From Triticum aestivum (lineage: Eukaryota; Streptophyta; Magnoliopsida; Poales; Poaceae): 64,000 bases of DNA. Below the pieces are notes generated by a model. The model searched no databases. It was not told the origin of the DNA and worked only from the letters and a program-made list of their open reading frames with translations. Location of the stretch: NCBI RefSeq assembly GCF_018294505.1, contig NC_057809.1, positions 141,148,979 through 141,212,978 on the forward strand, written 5' to 3'. A program made the position numbers and the translations under genes. This document shows, piece after piece, positions 20,243 to 32,436 of this stretch; the first letter of the stretch is position 1, and every line of letters starts with the position of its first letter.

Positions 20243-23200
20243 TGTAACATCCCAAAATTCTAAATTTTGGAATGTTATATTAAATAAATAACTATGCTTG
20301 TTGTTTGATTGTTTGTTTGATTGATTGAGTGAATTTGAGTGGCATTAGAAGTTTCAGAAGATTTTGAGTTGATGGGATTTGAATTCAAAATTTGGCAGTT
20401 GAAATTTATTTCAAATCAATGCCTGACAAATACTTGAGAAAAAGTATGAGAGGAGTAAACATGACACTCCAAATTTGTCAGATGAAAAAACATTGCCAAA
20501 AAGTTTGAATTCAAAATTGATTTTTATTTGGGATTTTAGAAAAAATGATTTTTTTTATAAAGTTTGAGTTTTGCCCCTGGAAAAATGTTCAAATGTAAGG
20601 GAATATTCCCCTGATCATTTGGGTATATATATACCCTATATAAAATATTTATAGATTTTGGTGTTATTTTTGTTTTAGTTTTATATATATAAAAAAATAA
20701 ATAAAAGAAAACCCCCAGGGGCGCCAGCCAGGCCACCCCAGGCCCAGCCAGCGCCGCACCCCTCCCCTCCCCGCCTGGCCCAAGCCAGCCGGCCCACTCG
20801 GCCAACAGGTCAGCCGAGCCAGGCCAGCCCAGCTCCACCCGACCCCCTCGCCCCTCTCTCCCTCTCGCTGACCCGTGGGACCCGCCCCGTCTTCCCCAAC
20901 CCCTCGCCCACGCCACGACCTCGCCGGAGATCGACCGGATCCCGAAGGATCCGGGATCCCCCGACCGCCCCGATGCCCTTCCGAAGCGAAGCCGAGGCCC
21001 TGGCTATAAAGAGCCGAGCCCCCGCACCCCATTTCCCCCCCTAGCCTCGCCCGACCCCCTCTCCCTCTCCCTCACGAGCTCGCCGGAAACCCGAGCCACC
21101 GCCGCCGCCATTTTACTCGCCGCCGACGCCCTACCCCTCCCCGACCACCCCCAACACCACCGAACCCCTCCCCGACCTCGTCCGCATCTCCCCGACGAGT
21201 CGCCGGAGCTCGCCGACGCCCGGACACCCCGACGCACTCTCGCCGCCGCCGCCGCCGTCGCCGGAGTCCGGTAAGTCACCGGCATCACCCCCCACCGTCC
21301 GATCCTAGATCTAGGGCTAGGATTAGAACCCCGAAGGGTTAGGTTTTATTTAGAAAACCGGCCGGTTCCGATCGGTTTAGTTTTTTTTTTAGTTTAGGTT
21401 TTTATTTTAGGCCCGGTTCGTTTAGTTTAAACCTAGGGCCCGTTTAGGCTATCTAACACACAGGGCACAGTATAGGCCCATTAGGCCTTTTTCTTTTTAT
21501 TTTGATTTTCTGTTTTAGCCGAATACTTTCTGTTTTCAAAAATGTATATCTTTTATTCTGTTTAATATTTTTGAGTGATTCTTTTTTTGTTGGATTGCAA
21601 ATTTTATGTAGTTTCTGTAAAATATATATTTAGCTATGTCAAAAATAATTAAAATTGCTTTATTTTAGTTTTAGTCAGAATAGTAAATCTGCTATAACCT
21701 TAGTTAACAAAAAAATTATTTTTGCATGATTCTTTTTGTCATCACTTTATTTTGACATTGCCAAACCCTAGAAATTAACTTGGGTATTTTAGGATTAATA
21801 AATAATTAGTTTTAGACAGAATCCTATTAATCCTAATTAATTAACTAGTTCCTGTTTTCCTAATTAATTAATTAGTAAATTAATTTATTTTTAACTTGTG
21901 ATTAGTTATTCTAGGTTAGTTTCTGTCATTCTAGTAGATGAACTTTTATTTATAACTAATAAAAGTTTTAAATTATTTTTTCTTAATAGAAATTGGATTA
22001 GGCCTAAAATGAGTTTTATAATAGCTTTTTAATTAATTCTTTTTGCTCCTAGTTGCTTAGTGAAACCTTTTCTGTTAAGTTAACCTAAAACCATGATTAG
22101 GTTATATTAAGAAATTTTTATTATATAAAACTATTTTTGTTATTGTTTGAAGTAGGGAAAACTTTGAGTGGCCTTTATTTGAGTTTTTCTTTTGGATTTG
22201 AGTTTTGGTTGTTTGTTGTGTTATGTTACTTTTGTTATGTTGTGTTATGTGATCCTATTGCTATGTGCTTATTATAGTTATGGTTTGCCTCGGTAGAATT
22301 TCCGGAGTGCGAAGATTGCTACTACGAAACCCTAGTTTTTTTTTCGAAGATCGTCAACCAGGCAAGTTCACTTTGACCATGCTTTTCTTACCTCTGTTTT
22401 ATTGCATTTAGTGGCACCATTGCAACCACCCCTCAGTAGTGTTATTGAAATTCTTGTAGTTGAGTAGTATGCATGAGGTAGGAACCCATCACCCTGTTAC
22501 CAAGCCCGGGACGTTATTTATTTTTATGCTACGCTATAGTAGACGGGGTTTGGTATGAGTGCTCGGGAGTGATGTGAGAAGGGAGGATTCTACGTCAATG
22601 ACGACAACTCCATGATGGAATCTGCAAGGACTGCCTCTTCAAGACCTCAAGACTTCAAGACTCGAGACAGGATTTCAATACACACTACTGGGTGAAGGAC
22701 GGTTGACGGGCACCCTGGAGAACCCAGTGGTTGGCCGGGATGCATGGAGAAGCGCCATGACATCTTGCGGAAAGCTTCACCCAGACTCAAAGAGACGGAA
22801 GAATACTTCACGCCCGGAAGCTTACCTGTGCAACCGCAAGTCATTATGGGCTCTGGCTTGGTTGACCTTAGTTGTGACTCTGGCTGGGACGGTACTAGCA
22901 GATGTAGAACTACGGTAGGACGGATGGGTACCGGACAGTGGTCAGAGGAACTCTTTGGAAGACCATGTTTCGGTCATCTTGTTCTCAAACACCCTGAAGT
23001 GCGAGAACGTAAAGAGAGGGATCGAATCTTGCGGGTAAAGTGTACAAACCTCTGCAGAGGGTTATAACCTAATCGATTAGCCGTGTCCCCGGTTACGGAC
23101 AATTTGAGCATCTGGACTTGGATCTATCTCGGAACTCTCAACACCGGACTGATAACTTAATTGTGGGCAACTTATGATGTTTTTTTGGGCTATGAGACAT

Positions 23201-23671
23201 CGGTTGGCGGAACCATGTCATGATAGAAAACTCCATAGTACAGACTTCATTTATTCCTTTGATGTAGGGAAAACAAATCAGCTTTTACGCAAACAAAATT
23301 CAGATACAGAGCCACAAAGCCATAATGCATATAGTATAGTTTTATCATCTGTTCTTTTTATTGTGATCTTGCCGGTACATTCAATGTACTGACCTACACG
23401 GCTGCAACGTATCATGTTGCAGATATTTCCTCGACGAGTAAGAATTACGATACAGGGTTACGGTCTACACTCAACCTGCCGATGGCGTTGATGGGACTCC
23501 ACACCCATTTGATTGTTTCCGCTGAGTATTATGAGGTATATATCATTTTACGTTATTTATACATGTGATTGCACTTTGATATATACATTGATGTACTGTG
23601 TGTGCCAGCATACTGATCCAGGGATGGCACAGTAACACAGAGGCTTGACCGTCTGAGGTCGGGTCGCTACA
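20243..23671 (+). repeat. Solo LTR, 3.43 kb, inserted in E3 gag
   Basis: It runs from TGTAACATCCCAAAATTC to GGGTCGCTACA (TG...CA) and is flanked by perfect CCGAG duplications (20238-20242, 23672-23676). No primer-binding site, internal domain or second LTR is seen, which is the signature of a solo LTR left by LTR-LTR recombination. It starts AT-rich, has a GC-rich core at 20710-21300 and is AT-rich again to 22300. Strand follows TGTAAC-first reading, by analogy with E9, whose LTR also starts TGT.AC.CCC and is followed by a primer-binding site. I see no credible protein; open frames in the GC-rich core are composition effects. Confidence 0.85.
21004..21010 (+). promoter_or_regulatory. TATA box inside the solo LTR
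   Basis: CTATAAA lies between GC-rich sequence and a CT-rich stretch (CCCCTCTCCCTCTCCCTCAC) typical of plant leaders. A transcript would start near 21035. A strong donor GTAAGT follows at 21271-21276 after CGCCGGAGTCCG. Confidence 0.5.
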
Positions 23672-25740
23672 CCGAGGATAAAGCTCATCGACCTCCCTCC
23701 GGGAAGGAAAACAGTCCGAATGAAGATGCACACATCATCCCGGAAAGGCACTTGGAACAAGAGAACCTCCACAGAAGGCTTATTGCCACAGCGAGGAGTC
23801 TGAAGAAGCAGAAGCAAAGGCTTAAGGCCGCACAAAATATGCTCAGCAGCAGGTGGAACAAAGTGCTCGACAACGAAGAAAAGTATGGTGGAAGTTACCA
23901 CACAAAGAGCTATCCAAAGCGCAAGCTATTACCTGAATTCGACGATGAGGCCTTAGAGCCCACACAGCCGAAAAATAAAATGGCCAACCGTCCGGATCAA
24001 CCACCTTGTGACCGCGATAGAGAGGCTTACAAGGCCGCACATAAGTCAACACACAATCTACGTGAGGACTTGCGCAAAAAATCCAGTATGACCAGATCCA
24101 TCTATGGATCTAGGAAGTGCGCTTCGGCACAAAATCAAATCCAAATACTACAACCATCCGAACGCCAAGATACATCCAAATACAGGGGTGCCACACACCC
24201 CCTATGTTTCATCGATGAGGTGCTGGACCACGAATTTCTAGAAGGATTCAAACCAGTGAACATAGAGGCGTACGACAGGACCACAGACCCTGGGGTCTGG
24301 ATTGAGGACTTTATCCTCCATATCCATATGGCTCGTGGAGACGATCTCCATGCCATGAAGCACTTGCCCCTCAAGCTTAAAGGACCAGCTTGACACTGGC
24401 TGAAAAGCCTCCCCGAAAACTCAATTGGAAGTTGGGAGGAGCTCGAGGATGCTTTTCGGGCTAATTTTCAAGGGACCTATGTCCGACCTCCGAATGCAGA
24501 CAATTTAAGTCATATAATTCAACAGCCCGGAGAGTCAGCCTAAAAACTTTGGAACGGGTTTCTCACTAAGAAGAACCAAATCGTCGACTGCCCGGATGCC
24601 GAAGCCTTAGCAGCTTTCAAGCACAGCGTCTGAGATGAATGGCTCACCAGACACATCGGCCAAGAAAAACCGAGAACAATGGTAGCCCTGACAAGCCTCA
24701 TGACCCGCTTTTGCGCGGGCGAAGATAGCTAGTAAGCCCGCAGTAGCACCAGCGACCCAAGCACATCTGAAGTCAGGGATGGCAATGGAAAACCACGGCG
24801 CAGTAAAAACAAGCGTCAAAATAAAGAAGATAGCCTAGATAATACGACAGTAAACGCCGGATTCAGGGGCTCTCGACCAGGTCAGCGGAAAAAGCCTTTC
24901 AAAGGCAGCAGAGATGGACCGTTCGGCCTAAATAAGATTCTAGACAAACTATGTCAGATTCATGGCACCCCCGATAAACCTGCAAATCACACCCACAGAG
25001 AATGCTGGGTCTTCAAGCAGGCCGGTAAGCTAAACGCCGAACACAAGGGGAGGGAGACACCAAGCAAAGACGAGGACGACCCTCACCAGCAATGCACTGG
25101 AAGACAGAAAAAAATCCCACTAGAGATTAAGACAGTAAACATGATCCACGTGACGAAGAGGAGAAGCAAACATGCACTCCGAGACATACGCGCCATAGAG
25201 CCCGTCACCCCTAAGTTTAACCCCTGGTTGGCCTGCCCGATCACTTTTGATCGCAGGGATCACCCGACAAACATCCGGCATGAAGGATTGGCTGCCTTGG
25301 TGTTAGACCCAATAATAAACGGATACCATCTCACACGAGGCCTTATGGACAGCGGTAGCGGTCTAAATCTGATATATCAGGACATAGTCCGCAAAATGGG
25401 GATAGACCCGACAAAAATCAGCCACAGTAATACTACCTTCAAGGGAGTAATACCAGGCCCAGAGGCCCGCACCACGGGCTCTCTAATACTAGAGGTTGTA
25501 TTCGGTTCACCTGACAACTACCGAAGTGAGAAGTTAGACTTCGACATTGCTCCATTCTGAAGCGGCTATCAAGCACTACTCGGAAGAACATCTTTCACTC
25601 GTTTTAATGCGTTGCCACATTACGCTTCTCTTAAGCTTAAGATGCCTGGTCCACGTGGCACTATCACAGTTAGTGGAAATATTGAGCGTTCTCTATGCGC
25701 AGAAGAACGTGCGGCGGCTTTAACAGCCGAGCACTAGATG
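23672..25740 (+). pseudogene. E3 gag-protease, C-terminal segment
   Basis: It resumes after the solo LTR with a CCGAG duplicate. The coiled-coil-like RSLKKQKQRLKAAQNML (about 23795), gag core (ATHPLCFIDEVLDHEFLEGF, LPLKLKGPA, NFQGTYVRPP, AALAAFKHS-like) and knuckle (CQIHG...NHTHREC, C-x2-H-x8-H-x4-C) all parallel E4. The protease segment reads LMDSGSGLNLIYQDI (about 25345) then GYQALLGRTSFTRFNALPHY. Stops occur near 24392, 24541, 24630, 24731 and 25558. Unlike E4 it keeps the residues between MTR and GEDS that E4 has lost, so E4's frameshift is a deletion. No RT follows. Confidence 0.85.
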
Positions 25741-26917
25741 GCCTCACCAACCAGAATAAATGACAGGTCGTCAAGACCACGGACACCGTTAGACGAGTCT
25801 GGTGCATCACTAGATATACCTGAGATTGGTTTGATGGTTAAACCTCATAGACGGTACCACGGGCTTCCCGCGTGTAATCAGAGCTAGTTCGGCCCAACTT
25901 GACTTATCTTGAATTTTAATATTGAGAATAACCAATTTTTTGGCACGACAACTTTCACCTGAGTTCTTCTCTTTTACAGATGACAATCATGCTGCACCCG
26001 TCCAGGACACGGCACAACGAGGACACATGCGCAGACGTGCAGCAGGGACCCGCTCAAAGGTTTCTTTTCAGATTAAGACCCTGCGTAAACCTTTTTTACT
26101 GTCTCTTTTCGTTCACATCCTCCGGATACTTACTACAACCGAGAAGGATACTGACGTTATTGGCATTTCGCCACGTCAGAATATTGCATGTACCTGGACA
26201 CTCGGGGTTTATTATTAAGGGCATTGTCCAGCCCGGTATATGTTATAAAGACCGAATACCTTAGGGAGTGTTCGGCGTCGCGAGTTTGGCCTTATATGCA
26301 TCAACTCCAAATCATGTCTTTGGTCAAATGTTGGGTTTTCCTGGCTCCCGTGTTTTGCTACCTTACGTTCCGCTCTATCGGCTAAGGCGGCACCGGGAGA
26401 ACTACTGCTATTGTGCCCTGGTTCATCCGGATGAGCACCTCAGTAGAGAAAGCCGAAAACTGACTATCATGATAAAGCGCGAGACTGGTCAACCACTCGA
26501 TGACTTAGCGGAATCTTCGGGATTCCTCCGCATTAACGAAGGGCCGTTTCCCGGTCATGTACATACGCGCACCGTATTCGAACAAGCGCGGAGGTACCAG
26601 GGGCTATATAGTAGTCCCACCGTCAAACTCCTATGTCTAAGTGAAAGTGTTAAAGCAATATAGTCCGATTGCCTTGTTCGCTGCGCTACCACCTCCTTAA
26701 TGGACCAGGACGTTGGATCAAGTGTGAATACACATTTTTTGCGAACACCCCCGCATTATATGCGTGGGGGCTGAAGCCGACGACTGCAAACTTTCAGGTT
26801 ATATACATATATACATAAATGGCCGCACAGGAGGCATCATCATACTTTCAGGCAAAAGTATAAACACAGCCTTTATAATTCAATAAAACATTGTTTTTAC
26901 AATGGGAATACATGTCA
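25741..26917. other. E3 linker between gag-protease and antisense gene
   Basis: No supported gene in about 1.2 kb. It is collinear with 14177-15371 of E4 through several blocks (ACCTTACGTTCCG, GGAGAACTACTGC, GCACCTCAGTAGAGAAAGCC, TAGTCCGATTGCCTTGTTCG). A CTTCTCTTTTACAG at about 25966-25979 resembles a plus-strand acceptor. Confidence 0.6.
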
Positions 26918-29900
26918 CTAGAACATAATATTCTTCGAGCACTGAGCCTCTATTGAACGAGCGCCTTCAAGGACTTCTTCAAAGTAGTCCTCGGCAGATA
27001 TGCGGCCTACTGCCGGACTCTGGGTTGCAATAGCGGTGGCCTCCATCTCTGCCCAATATGTCTTGACACGGGCAAGTGCCATACGCGCACCCTCTATGCA
27101 CGCCGACCTCTTCATAGCGTCGATGTGCGGCACAGCACCAAGGAACTGTTGCACTAAACTAAAATAACTATTTGGCCTTGGCCCTTCCGGCCATAGATGA
27201 TCCACAATAGACCTCATGGCAAGCCCGGACAACCTATGGAGCTCGGCCCATTCGGCCATTCGCTCATTCAGCAACAGCGGACGCACTGGAGCATGGAACT
27301 GTGACCATCCACTTCACGATCTTTTTGATCCTTGAAGTACACAACCGCATCAGCAGCACTTGCTGCCAAATCCACGTACGCATCTGCAGAACTCCATAGT
27401 TGATCAAGAGGGGCATATTTTGGATCTCCGAACTTCGTCCGCAACAAAAAGGGCATCCTAGTCATGATATCTCCAGCTTGACGCTGCTCCTCCTTCGCCG
27501 CTCGGATTTTAGAGCGGGCTTCCTTGGCAGCTACCATGGCCTTCTCCAGGTCCATCGCCTTCGCTTGGCTTTCTTTTTCAATAAGCTGGTAATGGTCGGT
27601 GGCATCTTTCAACTCAACGGCCATCTTGGCTATTTTTTCCTTGCTTTGGCAATGGGCATCCTGTTCGGCTCTCAGCTCTTCGACCGCCTTTAGAGTGGCC
27701 ACATCACTATTCCTAGCTTGTTCCTTGGCTCGGGCAAGTTCCGCGCGAAGGGTCTCCATGGCGGCAGCTCCATCTGCAGTCACAACATATTAAAGATACT
27801 AGCATCATGCTCCTCTTACTATGTGTTAATCATCGGAGAAAGCACATACCCCGTGCCTCGTCGAGCCGATTGTTGACAAGCACGATGTCAACATCTGCCA
27901 CATCAAGTTGCCGCTTCAGCTCGGCAACCTCACCAGTCCGGCTAGCCACCGGACCTTCCGCCACCTGCATATGAAGGCGGCCTGATTATAACTGGGACTA
28001 TGATCCTCTGTTTGCCGCCACTCTCGACAGCAACCAGAGTCTCAGGGGCTAATATCTGCATAGGGCACACCTAACATGTGCGGTACTGTAAAAAACATAC
28101 ACTATTTCACGTACCTCAAAGCCTTTCAGCAGACTCATAAAAGCTTCATGCAACCCACTTTCGGCGGATGAAATCCTCTCAATCACCGTACCCATTAGCG
28201 TATGATGCGCTTATGAGATGGCCGCTTGCTCCAAAAGATCCTTCAGTGCGTCTGATCGCACACCAGACGGTTCCGGACTCTTTTTGTTGCTCTCTTTAGG
28301 AGCCGAATACTGAGGACTTCGGGTGGCCGAAGGATTACCCTCTAGCCTTGGCGGATCAGGAGAAACCCTCCGCGACGCCACTTCAGGGTCGCCTGCCTCA
28401 TGAGGCAGGGTGGCATGGGGAGGTGTTTCGCTCTCCATCATCTCCAGAAGAAGATCCCCCAAAGACAAACTCTGTCGAGAAGGGCTACGATCCGAACTAC
28501 ACTACTAGGAAAAGGCCTACTAATGGCGCACCTGTTTTGCCTACTAATGGCGCACTACAGGTGCGCCACTAGCATCACGCCATTAGTATTTTTTTACTAA
28601 TGGCGCACATGTGGTGCGCCATTACTATCTGGTATACTAATGGCACACCACAGGTGTGCCATTAGTATCCCACAGGTGCGCCATTAGTATCCCACAGGTG
28701 TGCCATTAGTATCCCACAGGTGCGCCATTAGTATCTGGTATACTAATGGCGCACCACATAGAAGTGCGCCATTAGTAACAATTTTTTTAAAAAAAATTCA
28801 AATTTTTTTTCAATTTTTTTTAAAAAAATTCAATTTTTTTTGTTTTTTTCTTAATCTCGGGTCACTATGGCTTAATCTCGGGTCAAATCACACTCTATGG
28901 TTAAACTTCCTGGAAGGTCACCCATCCTCACACTACTCCAGCCCGAGCACGCTTAACTTCACAGTTCTATCCAAACCCAGCACCAGCTCACTTACCAGGC
29001 ACTTGTTGATATATCTATCATATCAATCCTATTAAACCTTGTTGATGTCTAGGACTTTGTTCATGTTCATGAGTATGATGAAATTTTGAAAAAATATTTC
29101 AAACTTCCCGGTCATATTACGTATCATATTTTGAAAAAAAATTCCAAAAAAAAATTTGAAACCAAATTTTTATTTATGTTACTAGTGGCGCACCTAGCAA
29201 ATGGTGCACCTCTAGTAAGTTTGATTTTTTTTTCATTTCCCCCCCTCTAGATCTTAAAAGCCCAGTATCTTTCGTTCTGTTAGGTTTTGGGGGATTTTGA
29301 AGATGTTGAACAATGTTCTCCCGATTCAATTCGGATGTAACTTTTCGAGTAGATGATTTTTCATATAAAAAACTTTTTAATCCGAGTTCGTATGCAAAAG
29401 TTATGCCCATTTTACTAAATTCCAGAGAAATTTTGCAAATGAAGTCGAAATTCATATTTGTAAATTTTCCCAACAACTAGACCACATATCACATGGGAAA
29501 CTATTTTTTTGACATTTCCATCATTTTCTTTTTTTAAACTAAAAAGGTGGTCCACAGGGGGGGTGCATTTAGCACCAGGGTTACTAATGGCGCACCACAC
29601 ATCAGGTGCGCCATTAGTAACCCTGGTGCTAAATATATTACTAATGGCGCACCTGGTGTGTGGTGCGCCATTAGTAACCCTGGTGCTAAATATATTACTA
29701 ATGGTGCACTTGGTGTGTGGTGCGCCATTAGTAGTTTTGAAAAAAATTGTTAGTAATGGCACACCAGTGGAAATTTTTTTTGTTAGTGGACAGTGCGCCA
29801 TTACTAGTTTAAATAGTAATGGTGCACCGTCCACTGGTGCGCCATTACTAACAATTTTTTTTTCAAAACTACTAATGGCGCACCATACACCAGGTGCACC

Positions 29901-31414
29901 ATTAGTAATATATTACTAATGGCGCACCACACACCAGGTGCGCCATTAGTAATATATTACTAAGGGCGCACCTGTACCTGGTGCGCCATTAATGTCCATA
30001 TCATCTATAGCCCTTTTCCTAGTAGTGCTACAAGATATATGCTTCGGTTATTTTCTTCAGAAGTAATGTAGGATATTTTTACTATCAAGTACTTTTTGTT
30101 TACTTACAACTCGGTAGAGGGCTGATCCCCTTGCGGGTACTGTGCGGCAATAGGACCCTCTGGCGAAGATTTCTTCCCCCGTTTGGAAACCTTTGTTTCT
30201 GGGTCTTCAGAGGTGGTCCTTTTCCTTCCACGGGGAGAGGGAATGTCAGATTCTTCTCCCTGGCTATCCTGCTTCGCGGAGGCGCTAATTCCCCCAGTTT
30301 GGACGAATAGTGAGTGAGGCCTGCTTTCAGCCTCTTTATTCCCCCTTTATCTTCCCCTGAGGGCGCCTGATAAGGCGCCGGCTCGAGCATTCTGGCCAGT
30401 ACTAGATTTGCTGAGCCTTTGGGAAGGGGGGCCGAACACCTGATCATCTTCGCCTTTGTTACCCAGTCCTGGTCAAAGAGCGACTTTTCAGAATGATGTT
30501 ATGATAAATAAAAAGACAGCGTGTTCGGCCACAGAATTACTTACTTGGGTGTTTGGGCGATTACAGCTCAGACCCGCATCCTCGGTGATGTCCGGACACT
30601 TTATTTGTGGTCTGAAGAACAATTTGTACATCTCTTCGAGCGTCATGCCGAGGAAGTACTGAATAGTTCGCGGTCCTTCCGGGTTGAATTCCCACATGCG
30701 GAGGGGTCGACGTTTGCAAGGCGGGACTCGACGAACTAGCATGACTTGCATTACCATGACCAAGCTGATATCTCTCTCGAGGAGATCTCGGATGCGACTC
30801 TGCAATATCGGCACATCATTTACTGGCCCCCAGTCCAGCCCCTTGTTGATCCATGACATCAGTTGTGGTGGGGGGCCCGAGCGGAAGGCAGGGGCGGCTA
30901 CCCACTTGGCACTCCGGGGAGCTGTGATATAAAACCACTCCCGCTGCCATAAACTGGACACCTCTAGGAAGGAACCCTCTGGCCATGGAATATCAGCGCT
31001 TTTGCTTATTACGGCACCTCTGCACTCTGCGTATCGCCCCTCGATCATCTTCGGCATCACATTGAAGGTCTTGAGCCACAGGCTGAAGTGTGGGGTAATG
31101 CGGAGGAAGGCCTCACACACGACGATGAACGACGAGATGTGAAGGAGGGAATCCAGGGCCAGGTCATGGAAATCCAGCCCATAATAGAACATGAGCCCCC
31201 TAACAAAGGGATCCAGAGCGAGGCCTAGCCCTCGGAGGAAGTGAGAAATGAATACAACGCTCTCGCCGGGTTCGGGAGTGGGAATGACCTGCCCTCGAGC
31301 AGGCAGCCTGTGCCAGATTTCGCCGGTCAAATGCCTGGCCTCTCTTAGCTTCTTGATGTCTTCCTCTGTGACAGAGGAAGGCATCCACCGACCTTGAAGG
31401 TTGGATCCGTACAT
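26918..31414 (-). pseudogene. E3 antisense five-exon gene, interrupted by CACTA
   Basis: Inferred exons: 31414-30545 (870 nt), 30483-30108, 28496-28115 (382), 27964-27850 (115) and 27773-26918. They match E4 in order and phase; exon 4 has the identical length of 115 nt. Introns 1, 3 and 4 are 61, 150 and 76 nt; intron 2 would be about 80 nt without CACTA. Exon 1 has FLRGLGLALDPFVRGLMFYY, LHISSFIVVCEAFLRI, FSLWLKTF and REWFYI. The C-terminus has SYFSLVQQFLGAVP and IEGARMALARVKTYW. Lesions: a 1-nt frameshift in exon 2 near 30300, a TAA at 28211-28213 in exon 3 and a frameshift near 27280. The ATG at 31414 was chosen because MYGSNLQGRWMPSSV aligns with the E4 start MSGAGGKWMVSSV. Decayed copy, function unknown. 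Confidence 0.72.
28500..30027. mobile_element. Non-autonomous CACTA DNA transposon, 1.53 kb
   Basis: The termini are CACTACTAGGAAAAGG at 28500 and its inverse CCTTTTCCTAGTAGTG ending at 30027, flanked by the 3-bp duplication CTA. Both subterminal regions (28515-28780 and 29185-29995) are packed with direct and inverted copies of CTAATGGCGCACC / GGTGCGCCATTAG, the usual layout for CACTA transposase-binding repeats. The middle is A/T-rich with no transposase. Open frames of 60-140 codons over the repeats are by-products of the repeat unit. Confidence 0.9.
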
Positions 31415-31518
31415 GGTTGAAGGTCTGAAGCACCTGACCGGAGCCTTGGGTGTTGGAACTCGAGGTGGGGGAAGGATTCGATTGAGTACGAGAGGGAAAA
31501 AAGGACATGCCTTGGCCT

Positions 31519-31525
31519 CTTTATA
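31519..31525 (-). promoter_or_regulatory. TATA box of the E3 antisense gene
   Basis: TATAAAG on the minus strand about 105 nt upstream of the inferred ATG at 31414, within a palindromic CTTTATAAAG. It corresponds in position to the TATA-like box of E4. Confidence 0.5.
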
Positions 31526-31961
31526 AAGAGGGTGAATATCAAGCGTCCTCCTCATGGCCGTTTGGGACTTGCCTAAAATCGAGGAGTCATACCAACGGGC
31601 ATGATTGGGTTACCCACGTCCGTATTGATGAGAATCCCGTAATAAGGAGGACACGATCTCTGCTTCGACAAGACATGTCAAGAAAACCACCTCACGATAT
31701 GTGCAGTGCTGGTTGAGAAAAATGGTTCGAATAATGACCGGGCCATGGCATGATGTCATGCTGTCAAACGTGTCAGCAGATTAGATTTGTGGAAATATTA
31801 TTCTCTCTACGGAGGTATGTGGAACTTGTTTTGCAGAGCCGGACTCTATCCTTGTGTTCAAAATCTTCTATGGAATATTCGGAGGAAGAACCCGCCTTGC
31901 AATGCCGAAGATGAATCTACGCATCGGACTCATCGTCATTGAAGCCTAGTTCAGGGGCTAC

Positions 31962-32431
31962 TAAGAGAGTCCTGGATTAGGGGGTCTCTGGACAGCCGGA
32001 CTATATCCTTTGGCTGGACTGTTGGACTATGAAGATGCAAGATTGAAGACTTCGTCCCATGTCCGGATGGGACTCTCCTTGGCGTGGAAGGCAAGCTTGG
32101 CAATACAGATATGTAGATCTCCTCCCTTGTAACCGACTCTGTGTAACCCTAGCCCCCTTTGGTGTCTATATAAACCAGAGGGTTTAGTCCGTAGGACAAC
32201 AACAATCATACCATAGGCTAGCTTCTAGAGTTTAGCCTCTACGATCTCGTGGTAGATCAACTCTTGTAATACTCGTATCATCAAGATCAATCTAGAAGGA
32301 CGTAGGGTATTACCTACATCGAGAGGCCCCGAACCTGGGTAAACATCGTGTCCCCCGCCTCCTGTTACCATCCGCCTTAGACGCACAGTTCGGGACCCCG
32401 TACCCGAGATCCGCCAGTTTTGACACCGACA
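31962..32431 (+). repeat. E3 3' LTR, 470 bp
   Basis: It begins TAAGAGAGTCCTGG (first G mutated to A) after GTTCAGGGGCTAC and ends GACACCGACA. GGCGC follows, matching the duplication before 9590. Confidence 0.92.
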
Positions 32432-32436
32432 GGCGC

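Larger units (their letters stand above)
9590..32431 (+). mobile_element. E3: Fatima-like gypsy element carrying three internal insertions
   Basis: The LTRs are at 9590-10059 and 31962-32431, with a perfect 5-bp duplication GGCGC at 9585-9589 and 32432-32436. By hand count the LTRs differ at about 29 of 470 positions, and the 3' LTR starts TA instead of TG. With E4, the solo LTR and the CACTA element removed, the interior is gag-protease on the plus strand, a conserved linker, and a five-exon antisense gene. I see no RT, RNase H or integrase, so it is non-autonomous. It inserted into the GC-rich U3 of E5's 3' LTR. Confidence 0.9.

Noticed and set aside
20536..21288. Gly/Arg-rich minus-strand frames in the solo LTR
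   Set aside because: They coincide with the GC-rich promoter and leader of the LTR and have no coding signature.
29509..29919. Repetitive 'protein' frames of 60-140 codons on both strands
   Set aside because: They are translations of the CACTA subterminal repeat unit.
28515..29995. Regularly spaced repeats resembling a CRISPR array
   Set aside because: They are in alternating orientation, variable in spacing and lie in the subterminal regions of a CACTA element with clear terminal repeats and TSD.
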